A stretch of DNA of 64,000 bases, from assembly GCF_017355835.1 (NCBI RefSeq), contig NZ_JAFEWF010000008.1, positions 186,001 to 250,000 on the forward strand, in the 5' to 3' direction. The notes beneath the pieces were generated by a model that saw only the letters and a list, made by a program, of their open reading frames with translations, was not told the origin of the DNA and searched no databases. Shown here piece by piece: positions 51,623 to 62,149 of the stretch (position 1 is the stretch's first letter; the number at the start of each line of letters is the position of its first letter). The translations under genes and the position numbers were made by a program. The DNA comes from Desertivirga brevis. GTDB taxonomy: Bacteria; Bacteroidota; Bacteroidia; Sphingobacteriales; Sphingobacteriaceae.

Positions 51623-54553
51623 ATGCCATCTTTAATTGATATGCCAGGGTTAAAAGGTCAGTTCTATCAGCTATTAAGTTTGTGTTTGTTTTTGTGTCTT
51701 GTTTGCTGTAAGAAGAGACAGGAAATAAGATACACCGTTGGATTCTCCCAGTGTACAGGGGATAACGATTGGCGCAAGAAGATGATGGAGGATGTAAAGA
51801 TGGAATTGTCTTTCCACCCTGAAGTAGACCTGGTTTTTCACGATGCAAAGGGAAGCAGCACAACGCAGGTTAATCAAATTGAGGAGTTAATTTCTCAAAA
51901 GCCAGACCTCCTGATAATATCTCCAAACGAAACAGAACCGTTGACTCCTGTTGTCGAGGCAGCTTTCAAGAAAGGTATTCCCGTTATTATTCTCGATCGC
52001 AGAATTGCTTCTGATCATTACACAGCTTTCGTTGGTGGCGATAATTTCCAAATAGGGAAAATAGCAGGTAAATACCTGGGTACTTTAAAACAGGAAGCAA
52101 GAGTACTGGAAATTATGGGAAATGAAGATTCTTCGCCTGCAAGGGACAGAGGGAGGGGATTCTCAGAAGGAATAAAAGCTTTTCCGGGCATAAAGATAGT
52201 ATCGAAAGTAAGGGGTGACTGGCACAGGTCTATTGCAAAAAAACAATTGCTCCAGAAGCGTGATTCGCTAGAAAATATTGATGCTGTTTATGCCCATAAT
52301 GATGAAATGGCAATTGCCGCCCGTCAGGTATTTGATTCTTTGGGAATTAATAAAAAGGTTCCATTTATAGGTATTGATGCTCTGCCAACACTAAATGGAG
52401 GTATACAAATGGTGGCGGAACGAAAAATTGACGCCAGTGTTTTATATCCTTCAGGGGGGAAAGAGGCCATTAGAATGGCTGTGAAAATTTTGAAAAAACT
52501 TCCTTTCGAAAAGGAGAATGAACTACCAACTCTGGTTATCGATTCTTCGAATGTTCACTTAATGCAGCTCCAGTGGAAAGTAATTAGTGAACAGCAGGAA
52601 GATATTAACCGCCAGCAGTCGCTGATGGAGTTTCAGCAGAAAATCTATAAGAATCAACAGTTTATTTTAAGGGTAATAGTAGCTGTTCTTATTCTCGCTG
52701 TTATACTTGGAATAGTTGCATTAAGACATTGGTTGCGCGCCAGGAAGTCAAACTCAGCCCTGGAACGAAAAAATTCAGAGGTTCTTAGCCTGAACCAACA
52801 GTTGCAAAATCAATCCGAACACCTTAAAGAGGTGAACGAGGAGTTATTGGTACAGTCGCAGACTTTGCAGAATTTGAATGAGGAACTGCAGTCCCAATCT
52901 GAAGAACTACAAGCCCAGGCTGAAGAGCTTCAGGTACAATCAGAAGGCCTGCAGTTGCTCAATGAGCAGCTACATGCAAAACGTGTTGAGGCAGAACTGG
53001 CACAGGCAGAAGCGGAGAGAGCGGATAGAGCAAAAAGTATTTTCCTGGCAACCATGAGCCACGAAATACGAACGCCTATGAATGGTGTGATTGGAATGGC
53101 GTCCCTTTTAGCTCAGACCGAGCTGAGTGATGAGCAGGAAGAATATGTTCAGGTAATTAATACAAGTGGTGAGGCTTTGCTTGGCGTTATCAACGATATT
53201 TTAGATTTCTCCAAAATTGAATCCGGCCACATGGAGATAGAGCAACACGAATTTGAGTTGCGACAATGCATAGAAAACGTAATGGACGTGTTTGCAGGAA
53301 AAGCTGCTCAGGCAGGAATTGACCTTATGTATCAGATCGATCACCGCTTGCCTGCAACTATTATTGGGGATAGTTTAAGGCTGCGTCAAATATTGATCAA
53401 TTTGGTTAGTAACGCAGTTAAGTTTACGAAGGCAGGTGAGGTATTTATTAATGTTTACAGGGACAATAGTTCAACTATTGACCTTGATATTCGCTTTGAG
53501 GTTTCAGATACAGGAATTGGAATACCTGAAGATAAGCTGAATAGATTGTTTAAAGCTTTTTCTCAGGTGGATTCATCTACTACAAGAAAATATGGGGGCA
53601 CAGGTCTTGGTTTAGCTATAAGTGAGCGGCTGGTGGAACTAATGGGAGGGAATATAGGCGTTAGAAGTACAGAAGGAGAAGGGACAACTTTCTATTTCAA
53701 TATCCGATCTAAAGCAGCTGATAGTTCTGTTAAGCATTACATTACCTTTGGTCGTGAGACAGAGGGTAAGCGAATATTGGTAGTTGATGATAATCTTAAC
53801 AATTGCACCATTCTTCGCAACCAACTTGAGTTATGGAAGCTTGCTGTGAAGGTTGCTTATTCCGCCCCTGAGGCTCTTGCTATATTAAAAGAAGAAAGTT
53901 TTGATCTGGTGATCTCCGATATGCAGATGCCAGAAATGGATGGTGTTGATCTGGCTCGGTTAATAAAACAAATTACCCCATCGCAATCAATTATCCTATT
54001 AAGTTCTATTGGCGATGAAAGCATGTCTAAATACCCTGAACTTTTCAGTGCGGTACTCACCAAACCTGTAAAGCAGCAGCAGCTTTATAAAGTTGTGCAG
54101 ATGCAGTTAAAGCAGAAGAAGGAGGAAGTTCAGACAGGAAAAGCTAAATCTCAGGTGCTTTCTGATGACTTTGCTGCTAGATATCCTTTACAGATCTTAA
54201 TTGCTGAGGATAACCTGATCAACCAGAAATTAGCCCTCAGGATCTTGAATAAATTAGGATATGAACCAGAGTTGGCACATAATGGTCGCCATGCGGTGGA
54301 GATGGTAAATAATACTCGTTACAATCTCGTGTTTATGGATATGCTTATGCCCGAGATGGATGGTCTGGAAGCAACGCAGGTAATACGGCAGAACCTTTCC
54401 ATTGAGCAGCCTTACATTGTAGCAATGACGGCGAATGCCATGAATGAAGACCGGGTACAATGCCTTGAGGCGGGAATGGACGACTATATTTCAAAACCAA
54501 TCAATCTAGACGCTTTAATAAAGGTGCTGGAATCGGTTCCGGTTAGGAGGTAG
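51623..54553 (+). CDS. Hybrid sensor histidine kinase with periplasmic sugar-binding-type sensor and two receiver domains
   Basis: 976 residues. An N-terminal hydrophobic segment with LVCCKK is followed by a periplasmic-binding-protein domain of Peripla_BP_4 type (about 38-320, [20 protein letters not shown] and [20 protein letters not shown]). Then come a membrane helix (about 350-372), a coiled coil of repeated LQxQSEEL units (about 385-450), HisKA with His480 ([11 protein letters not shown]), HATPase ([20 protein letters not shown]) and receivers with Asp766 and Asp906. Unlike the HTCS regulators of Bacteroidota glycan loci it has no AraC-type output domain, so the phosphate must pass to a separate protein. 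The likely ligand is a sugar. It stands alone. Confidence 0.92.
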   Translation: MPSLIDMPGLKGQFYQLLSLCLFLCLVCCKKRQEIRYTVGFSQCTGDNDWRKKMMEDVKMELSFHPEVDLVFHDAKGSSTTQVNQIEELISQKPDLLIISPNETEPLTPVVEAAFKKGIPVIILDRRIASDHYTAFVGGDNFQIGKIAGKYLGTLKQEARVLEIMGNEDSSPARDRGRGFSEGIKAFPGIKIVSKVRGDWHRSIAKKQLLQKRDSLENIDAVYAHNDEMAIAARQVFDSLGINKKVPFIGIDALPTLNGGIQMVAERKIDASVLYPSGGKEAIRMAVKILKKLPFEKENELPTLVIDSSNVHLMQLQWKVISEQQEDINRQQSLMEFQQKIYKNQQFILRVIVAVLILAVILGIVALRHWLRARKSNSALERKNSEVLSLNQQLQNQSEHLKEVNEELLVQSQTLQNLNEELQSQSEELQAQAEELQVQSEGLQLLNEQLHAKRVEAELAQAEAERADRAKSIFLATMSHEIRTPMNGVIGMASLLAQTELSDEQEEYVQVINTSGEALLGVINDILDFSKIESGHMEIEQHEFELRQCIENVMDVFAGKAAQAGIDLMYQIDHRLPATIIGDSLRLRQILINLVSNAVKFTKAGEVFINVYRDNSSTIDLDIRFEVSDTGIGIPEDKLNRLFKAFSQVDSSTTRKYGGTGLGLAISERLVELMGGNIGVRSTEGEGTTFYFNIRSKAADSSVKHYITFGRETEGKRILVVDDNLNNCTILRNQLELWKLAVKVAYSAPEALAILKEESFDLVISDMQMPEMDGVDLARLIKQITPSQSIILLSSIGDESMSKYPELFSAVLTKPVKQQQLYKVVQMQLKQKKEEVQTGKAKSQVLSDDFAARYPLQILIAEDNLINQKLALRILNKLGYEPELAHNGRHAVEMVNNTRYNLVFMDMLMPEMDGLEATQVIRQNLSIEQPYIVAMTANAMNEDRVQCLEAGMDDYISKPINLDALIKVLESVPVRR

Positions 54554-54587
54554 ACGTTAAATAGTTGTTAGGTTTACATTTCTTAAT

Positions 54588-54617
54588 AAAAGGGAGCCGG
54601 CCCATGCCACTCCCTTT
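54588..54617. terminator. Bidirectional terminator
   Basis: AAAGGGAG (54589-54596) pairs with CTCCCTTT (54610-54617) between the convergent sensor-kinase and TPR-TlpA genes. Confidence 0.8.
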
Positions 54618-54635
54618 ATTGTTAAATTAGCTTTA

Positions 54636-56138
54636 TTAGTTCACCGCTGTTGTACCAGATATCGATTCTATCATAGCAGAAATTTCATCGACAGCTGCCT
54701 CATTGCTTCCGTCAAAGCCGGTAAGTTTGTAGCGAATATTTCCTGCTCCATCAATAACAAACTTCGCCGGTATCCCACTCACCTTGTAGGAGCTTACCAC
54801 TTTGTTAGCTTTAGTCTGAGGATCTTTCAGATCCATTAAAACATCAAAACTGTATTTATTATCTGTTACGTAATCTTTAGCCTCTTTTGTTGCATCGCCG
54901 CCGCGTTCCCAAGTGTGGATAAACAGGAACTTCACGTTTGGGTCGTTCTTGTATTTGTTAACCGCCATCTGCATGGCTGGGAATGACGCTTTACAAGGTC
55001 CGCACCATGTTGCCCAAAAGTCGAGGATTACTACTTTTCCTTTTAATTCCTCCAGCGAAACCAATTTTCCGTTGATATCGGTCAGGCTAAATCCAGGAGC
55101 TTTTTCGTTTACTTTCTCTTTCGCTAGTCTTTTGTTCAGATCCTCCAGGTAGCTTTTTCTAAGGGCTCCTGCATATTCAGAGAAACCAGCCTCGCTACCC
55201 TTTACTTTGATGTAAAGTGATTTGAACAAGTCACCCATGGCTGGATTGGCCTTTCCCGCTTTAACTACCTGTTCCATAGCTGCATAAGCCTCTTCATTCC
55301 TGTTTAGGTTAGACAAAATAGTAGCATAACGAAAGTTTAGTCCCGGATTTAGTCCCTGTACGCTTTTATAAGCCTTCTCTGTATAGATCAAAGCTTCGCT
55401 ATAATTTTTCTGTTCAAACAGCATGTTTGCATACGTACTAGTTAATCCCGGGTATCCGGAAGCTGCAAAGCGTGCTGCATTACTATTACCTTTCTTATCA
55501 TTGGTGTACGACTCGGCATTTTCCATGGCAAGCCTTGCGTATTTCGTGGCCCTCGCTAAGTCGCCCGCCTTATAAAATGCCTGTGTTAGCCCGCTATACG
55601 CATTGCCCTTCCAAAAATCTGCATAAAGCTGATTGATCATTTTTGTCGCCTTTTCGGGATTTTTCTCAGTAGCATAAACTTGAGCTATTTGAGCTATTAC
55701 GTAATCATACTCTATCCCATCATCTATCGATCCAGTCGCAAACTTCTGTGGCGGGAATTTTTTCAATGCCAGATTAAAAGCCTTTTCCATTTCTGCAGCC
55801 GATTTCAAGGATGTGATCTTTTGCAGTTCGATACTTCTTGCCCTTATACCGACGGGGAATTTCTTAGTTTGCTCCGCCACTATAGAATCGCTTGTTTTTA
55901 TATTATTTAAGCGATAATAGTAATTAGCTGCAAGTATCATTTCATGTTCATTCTTACTAGCTGCAAGGGTGCGAAGCCTGGAATTAAGCTCGGCCTTTGA
56001 GGATGCTTCTTTTGAATTAAGTAGTTTTTCAAGCTCTGTTCTTAAACTCTCCGTACTGTTGTTTTTTTGAGCCGATACTGTACTGGCTACAAAAAGGGCA
56101 GCTGCAATAGCTGCTCCCTTAAAGATCTTTGTTTTCAT
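54636..56138 (-). CDS. TPR-type exported thioredoxin (TlpA family)
   Basis: 500 residues with signal peptide (GAAIAAALFVASTVSAQ). A long helical, TPR-like middle (about 30-330; repeated A-rich helices such as AGDLARATKYARLAMENAES and NYSEALIYTEKAYKSVQG) precedes a TlpA domain (about 345-495) with active site WCGPC at 378-382 (FWATWCGPCKASF) and VSGIPAKFVI. Periplasmic. TPRs suggest docking to a partner, perhaps SusCD or substrate (inference). It starts 16 bp after the SusD stop and ends the third sigma/FecR/SusCD operon. Unlike the TlpA proteins of the first two loci it has TPRs rather than DUF4369 and no metalloprotease beside it. Confidence 0.88.
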   Translation of the reverse strand: MKTKIFKGAAIAAALFVASTVSAQKNNSTESLRTELEKLLNSKEASSKAELNSRLRTLAASKNEHEMILAANYYYRLNNIKTSDSIVAEQTKKFPVGIRARSIELQKITSLKSAAEMEKAFNLALKKFPPQKFATGSIDDGIEYDYVIAQIAQVYATEKNPEKATKMINQLYADFWKGNAYSGLTQAFYKAGDLARATKYARLAMENAESYTNDKKGNSNAARFAASGYPGLTSTYANMLFEQKNYSEALIYTEKAYKSVQGLNPGLNFRYATILSNLNRNEEAYAAMEQVVKAGKANPAMGDLFKSLYIKVKGSEAGFSEYAGALRKSYLEDLNKRLAKEKVNEKAPGFSLTDINGKLVSLEELKGKVVILDFWATWCGPCKASFPAMQMAVNKYKNDPNVKFLFIHTWERGGDATKEAKDYVTDNKYSFDVLMDLKDPQTKANKVVSSYKVSGIPAKFVIDGAGNIRYKLTGFDGSNEAAVDEISAMIESISGTTAVN

Positions 56139-56154
56139 TATATAGTGTTATTGT

Positions 56155-57549
56155 TTAATTATATCCTTTATTCTGTTCGTACCCGGCTTGCAGCGATTGG
56201 GAAGCTGGGATGGGGTAGAGCTGGTAATCTGTTTTGTATCCTGGTTTTAAAGGAGTCAACACTGCATCTGCAAGACCGAGGCGTTTCAGGTCAAACCATC
56301 GATGTGCAAATTCACCAAAGAGTTCTGCCTTACGTTCCTGCACTATGGCATCCATTAAAGCAGTTTTATTGAGCGTTTGTCCTGCGAATTTATTTCCTAA
56401 GCCGGCCCGGGTTCTAAGGGTAGTCAGGTCTTCATTTGCACCGGTCAAGTTGTTTTGTTGCAATCTTGCTTCTGCACGGATCAGGTACTGCTCTGCTAAC
56501 CGGAACATTACATTGAACTCGTTCCCTGTAGTAGTAGCGCTGGCTGTGGCGAGTTTGTATTTGTTGATCCGGTACGTAATCTCGCTACCGTTTACTACCT
56601 CATCTATCCAATTTGTTCTACGGGCATCACCTATCTCGAAAGTTGTATTCACAAACTGATTTCTTAATGCGTAAACAGGTTTATTAGGTGCAGTGGAACG
56701 GTAATTTGCAGCAATAGTTGAATTGCCGAATTGGGTAGCCTGCTGAATAATGATCTCAGTGCTGGTATTTATAAAATTTGTTGCCGGTGAGGGAAGCGTA
56801 TAAACTGAGGTCTGACTGATCAAAGTGCTGGCTTCTTTTTCGGCATTTGCATAGTCTTTATTGTAAAGGTAAACCCTTGCAAGGAAAGCAGAAACGACAG
56901 ACTTATTCACCCTTGCTCTGAGCGTACTTGGATAAGCGTCCCCCACAAGGTCTTTTGCTGTTGTAAGATCTTTCAGGATCTGCGCGTAAACTTCGGCTAC
57001 TGAAGATTTTGGGACCCCAACATTATCCAAGGGGTTTGAATTTAATGGAATCGGAACTCCTCCAAACATGTTGGTAAGGTTGAAAAGTTGGTAAGCTCTC
57101 CAGAAATAACATTCGCCGAGTAACTGGTTTTTTAATGAAGGATTTACTGAATTAGGTCCATCCAATCCAGCGATTGCCTGGTTGGCCATACGAATCACGC
57201 CATAGGGATATTGCCATAGCTGGCTCGCTATGAGTCCGTTCGAAGGCGATATTGTATTCGTGCCGAAGTCTGCAATACCCATATCCGTTTGCAGCAGGTA
57301 AACCATTTCATCAGAACTTATGCCTCCAAGATAATTAAGATTCAGAATATTGCTCCTGGTTTGGTCAGATGAATATAAGGCTAATACAGAACTGGTAGCT
57401 GAAGCATCTGTAGAAAATGCATCTTTTGAATAAATGGAGTTATCCGAGACCGGTATATCGACATAGTCTTTACAAGAAGACAATGAGGAGGATAGCGCTA
57501 TGAGTATACTTCCAAAGACAGTTATATTTTTTAAAATGAATCTTTTCAT
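56155..57549 (-). CDS. SusD/RagB-family surface lipoprotein
   Basis: 464 residues from ATG 57549. The signal MKRFILKNITVFGSILIALSSSLSSC with lipobox Cys precedes KDYVDIPVSD; a start at 57576 would lie inside susC. SusD fold landmarks: CYFWRAYQLFNLTNMFGGVPIP, AFLARVYLYNKDYANAEKE and the C-terminal FRLAEQYLIRAEARLQQNN, ERKAELFGEFAHRWFDLKRLG and YPIPASQSLQAGYEQNKGYN. It is closest in pattern to the SusD of 10157-11563, consistent with both belonging to sigma/FecR loci. It starts 4 bp after the SusC stop, so expression is probably coupled. Confidence 0.94.
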   Translation of the reverse strand: MKRFILKNITVFGSILIALSSSLSSCKDYVDIPVSDNSIYSKDAFSTDASATSSVLALYSSDQTRSNILNLNYLGGISSDEMVYLLQTDMGIADFGTNTISPSNGLIASQLWQYPYGVIRMANQAIAGLDGPNSVNPSLKNQLLGECYFWRAYQLFNLTNMFGGVPIPLNSNPLDNVGVPKSSVAEVYAQILKDLTTAKDLVGDAYPSTLRARVNKSVVSAFLARVYLYNKDYANAEKEASTLISQTSVYTLPSPATNFINTSTEIIIQQATQFGNSTIAANYRSTAPNKPVYALRNQFVNTTFEIGDARRTNWIDEVVNGSEITYRINKYKLATASATTTGNEFNVMFRLAEQYLIRAEARLQQNNLTGANEDLTTLRTRAGLGNKFAGQTLNKTALMDAIVQERKAELFGEFAHRWFDLKRLGLADAVLTPLKPGYKTDYQLYPIPASQSLQAGYEQNKGYN

Positions 57550-57553
57550 AATT

Positions 57554-60500
57554 TTAAAATGAGCAGTTAAGACCAATAATTAATGTGCGTAATTGAGGCA
57601 TAGCGATATATTGCCCGGTGCCAAGACCGCTCCCTGTGCCGGGAACAGTTGATTCTGGATCAAGCGTGTACTTTTGCTTTGACCAGGTGAATAAGTTCTG
57701 ACCCTGGAAGTAGATTGACGCTGCCGAGATCTTAGCTGGTTTTATCCAGGCCGAAGGAAGTGAATAGGATAAGTTTACTGTCTTTAATTTGAGAAAAGAA
57801 GCATCACCCCAGTTTGCAGTAGAAGATCCATAATTGAAAATTGCCTGCTGGAAAGAACTAAACGCCTTTGGTAATCCGGTTACATCTCCGGCCGCTTTCC
57901 ATCTGTCTAATGCCGCTCCATTTGTGCTTGTTGTTGAACTGCTTCCATAAGGGAGGCCAAGTGAATTATTAAGATAGCCATACCTATGTTCGAAACGGAA
58001 AAATACATTAAGCTCAAAGTTCTTATAACTAAGGCTATTGTTTATCCCTCCATAGAAGGGATTACCTGTTTTCGAGAATATTCGGTCGTCATTGAAAGTA
58101 ATTGCTCCGTCACCATTCTGATCTTTATACGTCGGTAACCCTGTTGTAGCATCAACTCCGGAGAATTCATACAGCCGGATTGCATTGATGGGCTGTCCAA
58201 CGAAGTAACTGCTCGAGCTAAACAGGGCGCTCGGATTTTCAATGGAATGCAACTCGTTTCTTAAAAAGGTGATGTTAAAATTTGTGCTCCACTGAAAGTC
58301 CCCTGATTTAATATTTGTACTATTTAATTCCGCTTCGAAACCTTTATTTTGAACGGTGATTGGAGCATTTGAGGTAATTGCATTCCATCCGATCTGGGTT
58401 GGCAGAGCCAGGGAGGCGAGCAGGTTGGAGGATCGGTTACGGAAATAGTTTCCTTTTAGTTGAATTCTGTCCTTAAAAAAGCCAAGTTCCAAAGCGAGAT
58501 CTAGCTTTTTGTTCGTTTCCCATCCCAGGTTTGCATTAGGTATGGGGCCCGGGTTAAGTGTTGGTGTTCCCTGATAACTGTATGCTGTACCTGAAACATT
58601 ATACAGGTCTGCAAAAAGGTCATTAGGGATTTGATCGTTCCCTGTTACTCCAAAGCTGGTTCTTAATTTACCAAAGCTTAACCAAGGTGCATTTTTCATG
58701 AATCTTTCTGAACTGAAAATCCATGCTGCTCCTATTGCTCCAAAATTTCCAAAACGGTTGCCTTCTCCGAACCTTGATGAACCATCTCGTCTAAAAGAAC
58801 CGTCTAAGAGGTACTTGTCTTTAAAGTTATAATTCAACCTTGTAAAGGCAGAGGCGTAGCGGTAAGTAAAGGTATTACTATATTCTACTGCTACAGCTCC
58901 GGCACCGGTAAGGGTGTTTAGTAAGGCTTCAATCGGATAGCCACTGCCATTAAAAGAGTTTGACGCGGCACGGGTGTTCTGAAATGAAGTACCTGCAAGC
59001 GCCGAGATCTTACTGCCGCCAAATTGTAATTTATAATCCAGTTGAGGCTCTATGATAAATGTGGAATTCTTGCTATCGGCATATCTTAGTGAGCCAGTTG
59101 TTGTATTGGAATTAGATGCTGCAGGGTTCCTTAATTTTTGCTCAAGATTTGTTGATGTGAAGCCTACGTTCGTCTTAAATTTCAAAGTCTGCAATATCGA
59201 ATAGGCCAGATTCAGATTACTAACTAGGTTGTTGGATCTGTTGTCGAAGGTTTTCATCAAATACGACAGAGGATTTCTTGTCGTCCAGTTCAATGTTCCG
59301 TTACTGTTGTGCAAGGGATAATTCGGTGAGAGACTATATAAACCACTGATATCAGTGCCAATAAGATCGTTCTTGCCGTAATTGTAGCTTGCCGAAAGGT
59401 CTATTGAGAAAAGATTGTTTTTGCTCTTGTGACCCGCGTTGATCCGATTCGAAAAGTTTTGTGCACTTAGATCCCCTGGGAAAACAGTTCCTTCTTTGCG
59501 GTAAGTTGAGCTGAACAGGAAAGTGTTCTGTGCATTACCTCCGCTTATCGAAGCATTGGCATTGGTCACATTAGCGGTTCCCCCAATAGCCCAGTCCTGC
59601 CAATCGGTATACGCATTCTGATCCCATACTGTCAGGTCCGGCGCGTTAGTCGCAGTCGGTGTAGTTCCCGAATTAGCAAAGGCCTCTTTGCGAAGTTGAA
59701 GGTACTCTTGGGTATTCAGCATAGGAATAAACCTGGCAACCTTTCCTGCTCCGCTGTAGACATTGAAGTTCACAGAAGTCCTGCCTGCTGTTCCTTTCTT
59801 AGTAGTGATCAAAACCACTCCATTAGCTCCTCTAGAACCGTAGATAGCAGTGGCGTCAGCATCCTTCAGGACATCAATACGCTCGATATCGGAAGGATTA
59901 ATAAGGCTGAACGGACTTACCCCTCCATTGGCTCCGGAAATGCCATAAGCGTTAAGGTTATCATTAGCAGGCTGGCCTCCGTTAAATAAAGTAAAAGGAA
60001 CTCCGTCGACCACGTACAAAGGAATTGTACCGGAAGATAAACTATTATTTCCGCGTATCTGCACACGCAAACCGCTACCTGGTAATCCATTATCTTGCGT
60101 GATCTGAACCCCTGACAAGCGGCCTTGCATAGCTGTAAGCAAGTTATCTACAGGTTGTGCCGAAATTTCTGCGCTGGTAATAGAACTTATTGAACCGGTA
60201 TTCAATTTACGTGTGGTAGTTCCGTACCCAATCACCACCACTTCCTGTAAAGCACCTGCTTTTGGTTTGAGTGTTACCTTAATATTTGTGTTGTTTCCAA
60301 CTGTAATTTCCTTGCTTTCAAAGCCGAGATAGGTGAAAACAAGAACGGTCGAAGCATCAGGAACAGTGATATTAAAGTGTCCGTTCAGATCAGTAGCCGA
60401 GCTTGTGGAACGATCTCCTTTTATGGTTATTGAAACACCAGGCAAGGGTTCCCCGCTTTCATCCGTTATCATACCACTAACACGAAGTGCCTGTGCAGCA

Positions 60501-60868
60501 ATAACCTGCTTAGAAAGAACAATCAGATCGTCTTTAAGAAGCTTATAACTTATCCCTGTATTCTGAAGGGTAGCGGAAAGGATCTCTGAGACCTTGGTGT
60601 CAGTAAGATTAAGGAAAACCTTATTATCCGGCAAAATATTATTACTGTATACAAATTTGTAATCAGTCTTCTTTTCTATCGTCTTGAGGACGGTGCTGAT
60701 AGATGCATTATTTACATTAATCGACATCCTTGTATCCTGGGAGCGGCTTGGGGCTGCAAAACAAATACAGGAGGCCATTGTTAGCATCACAATTAATTTC
60801 ATCACGAACAATCTCCTAAAAAAAGGGTAATACGAAATCAGGGCACGCTTAGTAGTGCTTTTTTGCAT
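57554..60868 (-). CDS. SusC/RagA-family TonB-dependent transporter with STN domain
   Basis: 1104 residues. Signal peptide region (LIVMLTMASCICFAAPSRSQ), STN domain (about 48-122, NNASISTVLKTIEKKTDYKF), carboxypeptidase-like domain (about 130-210), TonB-box-like EVVVIGYGTTTRKLNTG, plug (LRVQIRGNNSLSSGTIPLYV, DADATAIYGSRGANGVVLIT) and a barrel ending LIIGLNCSF. It is the transducing type, served by the FecR and ECF sigma genes directly upstream. It resembles the SusC at 6871-10146 in its plug motif, which points to a common origin. The substrate is unknown; the TPR-TlpA partner hints at thiol-containing peptides or proteins (inference). Confidence 0.95.
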   Translation of the reverse strand: MQKSTTKRALISYYPFFRRLFVMKLIVMLTMASCICFAAPSRSQDTRMSINVNNASISTVLKTIEKKTDYKFVYSNNILPDNKVFLNLTDTKVSEILSATLQNTGISYKLLKDDLIVLSKQVIAAQALRVSGMITDESGEPLPGVSITIKGDRSTSSATDLNGHFNITVPDASTVLVFTYLGFESKEITVGNNTNIKVTLKPKAGALQEVVVIGYGTTTRKLNTGSISSITSAEISAQPVDNLLTAMQGRLSGVQITQDNGLPGSGLRVQIRGNNSLSSGTIPLYVVDGVPFTLFNGGQPANDNLNAYGISGANGGVSPFSLINPSDIERIDVLKDADATAIYGSRGANGVVLITTKKGTAGRTSVNFNVYSGAGKVARFIPMLNTQEYLQLRKEAFANSGTTPTATNAPDLTVWDQNAYTDWQDWAIGGTANVTNANASISGGNAQNTFLFSSTYRKEGTVFPGDLSAQNFSNRINAGHKSKNNLFSIDLSASYNYGKNDLIGTDISGLYSLSPNYPLHNSNGTLNWTTRNPLSYLMKTFDNRSNNLVSNLNLAYSILQTLKFKTNVGFTSTNLEQKLRNPAASNSNTTTGSLRYADSKNSTFIIEPQLDYKLQFGGSKISALAGTSFQNTRAASNSFNGSGYPIEALLNTLTGAGAVAVEYSNTFTYRYASAFTRLNYNFKDKYLLDGSFRRDGSSRFGEGNRFGNFGAIGAAWIFSSERFMKNAPWLSFGKLRTSFGVTGNDQIPNDLFADLYNVSGTAYSYQGTPTLNPGPIPNANLGWETNKKLDLALELGFFKDRIQLKGNYFRNRSSNLLASLALPTQIGWNAITSNAPITVQNKGFEAELNSTNIKSGDFQWSTNFNITFLRNELHSIENPSALFSSSSYFVGQPINAIRLYEFSGVDATTGLPTYKDQNGDGAITFNDDRIFSKTGNPFYGGINNSLSYKNFELNVFFRFEHRYGYLNNSLGLPYGSSSTTSTNGAALDRWKAAGDVTGLPKAFSSFQQAIFNYGSSTANWGDASFLKLKTVNLSYSLPSAWIKPAKISAASIYFQGQNLFTWSKQKYTLDPESTVPGTGSGLGTGQYIAMPQLRTLIIGLNCSF

Positions 60869-60898
60869 AAATTTGAATAATTAAAAGGTTGAAAAACG

Positions 60899-60966
60899 GG
60901 AACGGTCCACAACTCGCAATTGATTGCCGTTCCACAGCATTTTAATCCGGGGGAACTTTGTTCCCC
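60899..60966 (-). ncRNA. Candidate structured leader of the third susC
   Basis: Two stems lie between fecR and susC: GGAACGG (60899-60905) with CCGTTCC (60927-60933), and GGGGAAC (60950-60956) with GTTCCCC (60960-60966), the latter a perfect 7-bp stem with a 3-nt loop. On the coding (minus) strand no T-tract follows. It occupies the same place as the leader structure at 6739-6813. Pairing is hand-derived. Confidence 0.4.
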
Positions 60967-60978
60967 TTTTGTGTTTTC

Positions 60979-62055
60979 TTAATAAATAATTATCTCGCCA
61001 TTCTCCTTTCTTTTGTATTTAAATGGATAGGATTCCTGAAGGGCTTTCAATGCCTCATTTAGATTTTCCTTCTCGAATGTTGCTGAATAATGAGAATTCT
61101 GATACTCCTCGTTTTCAAGTTCTATTTTCACCCCGTACCATGAATTAAGCTTGGAAATTACTTCGGGAAGAGGTTCGTCGTAAAAAGTCAGCCTGTTCCT
61201 GGTCCAGTCTGTTTCGATTACGCTTCTATCTCCGGAATGATGAGCCAGTGCTTTTAACTTGATCTCATTACTAACGATGCTTTCGTCTTCCTCGATGATT
61301 GGAAGTACCAGCTTCCGGTCGGGTACCAGGAGTATTTTCCGGCCAGAGTTGTCATTGAAAGAAACCTCTACTGAACCTTTTAATAAGGATGTCTCCATTC
61401 TTGGTAATTCAGGATAGGCCCTGACATTGAAAACAGTTCCAAGAACTTTTATATTAGCTGTTGGGGTAAATACAATAAATGGCCGCCTGGTATTATGAGC
61501 TACGTTAAAAAACGCTTCACCCTCCAGCTGAACTTCACGGCCGTTTCTATTGAAGTTGCGGGATATATTCAGGCGGCTTCCTCCATTGAGAAGAACTAGT
61601 GTTCCATCGGCCAGTTTAACCGTTTTCTTGCTGCCTGCAGGCGCGAAATAACTGGTAAGGGTAGGGAATTCCTGCTGCTTTTTGTTTTCAGGCTTGTAAA
61701 AGAACAGAATCCCTAAAATTAGTGAAGCAGCTATGCCTGCCGGAGCCAGATACTTACGCCATAAAGGAATAACAGGGGCAGGGGACTTTATCTCGTGATT
61801 ATCCCGTTCGGCCAACTGGTGCAAGTCGAGAGCATCCTTGAACTTTTTATAATCCTGCAGGAAGTTCGTTTCGGTAATGCCTCCATTCAGGGATAGATAG
61901 AAGTTCTTTGCGGTGTCAATATCCTTCTGTTTGTCCGGGTGTTTCTCAATAAAGTCTTCCCAGAAATCAACAGCATCCGGGTCATTCCTTAAGCAGAACT
62001 TCTGGAAGGATTCGTTGGATATCAGATCTTCTATGCTGTATTCTTGGTGTTTCAT
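60979..62055 (-). CDS. FecR-family anti-sigma factor (DUF4974)
   Basis: 358 residues. Cytoplasmic N-terminal region (about 1-95), single membrane span (about 107-124, YLAPAGIAASLILGILFFY), periplasmic FecR domain (about 135-240, FAPAGSKKTVKLADGTLVLLN and FNVRAYPELPRMETSLLKG) and C-terminal DUF4974 (about 280-358, LPEVISKLNSWYGVKIELEN). It links the STN domain of the adjacent SusC to the sigma factor encoded 94 bp upstream of its start. Standard ATG start, unlike the TTG of the other FecR gene in the window. Confidence 0.93.
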   Translation of the reverse strand: MKHQEYSIEDLISNESFQKFCLRNDPDAVDFWEDFIEKHPDKQKDIDTAKNFYLSLNGGITETNFLQDYKKFKDALDLHQLAERDNHEIKSPAPVIPLWRKYLAPAGIAASLILGILFFYKPENKKQQEFPTLTSYFAPAGSKKTVKLADGTLVLLNGGSRLNISRNFNRNGREVQLEGEAFFNVAHNTRRPFIVFTPTANIKVLGTVFNVRAYPELPRMETSLLKGSVEVSFNDNSGRKILLVPDRKLVLPIIEEDESIVSNEIKLKALAHHSGDRSVIETDWTRNRLTFYDEPLPEVISKLNSWYGVKIELENEEYQNSHYSATFEKENLNEALKALQESYPFKYKRKENGEIIIY

Positions 62056-62149
62056 TTCCTTATTTACCCTATAGAGGGAAGAAATGAATATTATTTACCA
62101 TGATAAATAAGCCTTTTTTAAATTTTTACAGTGATTTTTTAAAATAAGG

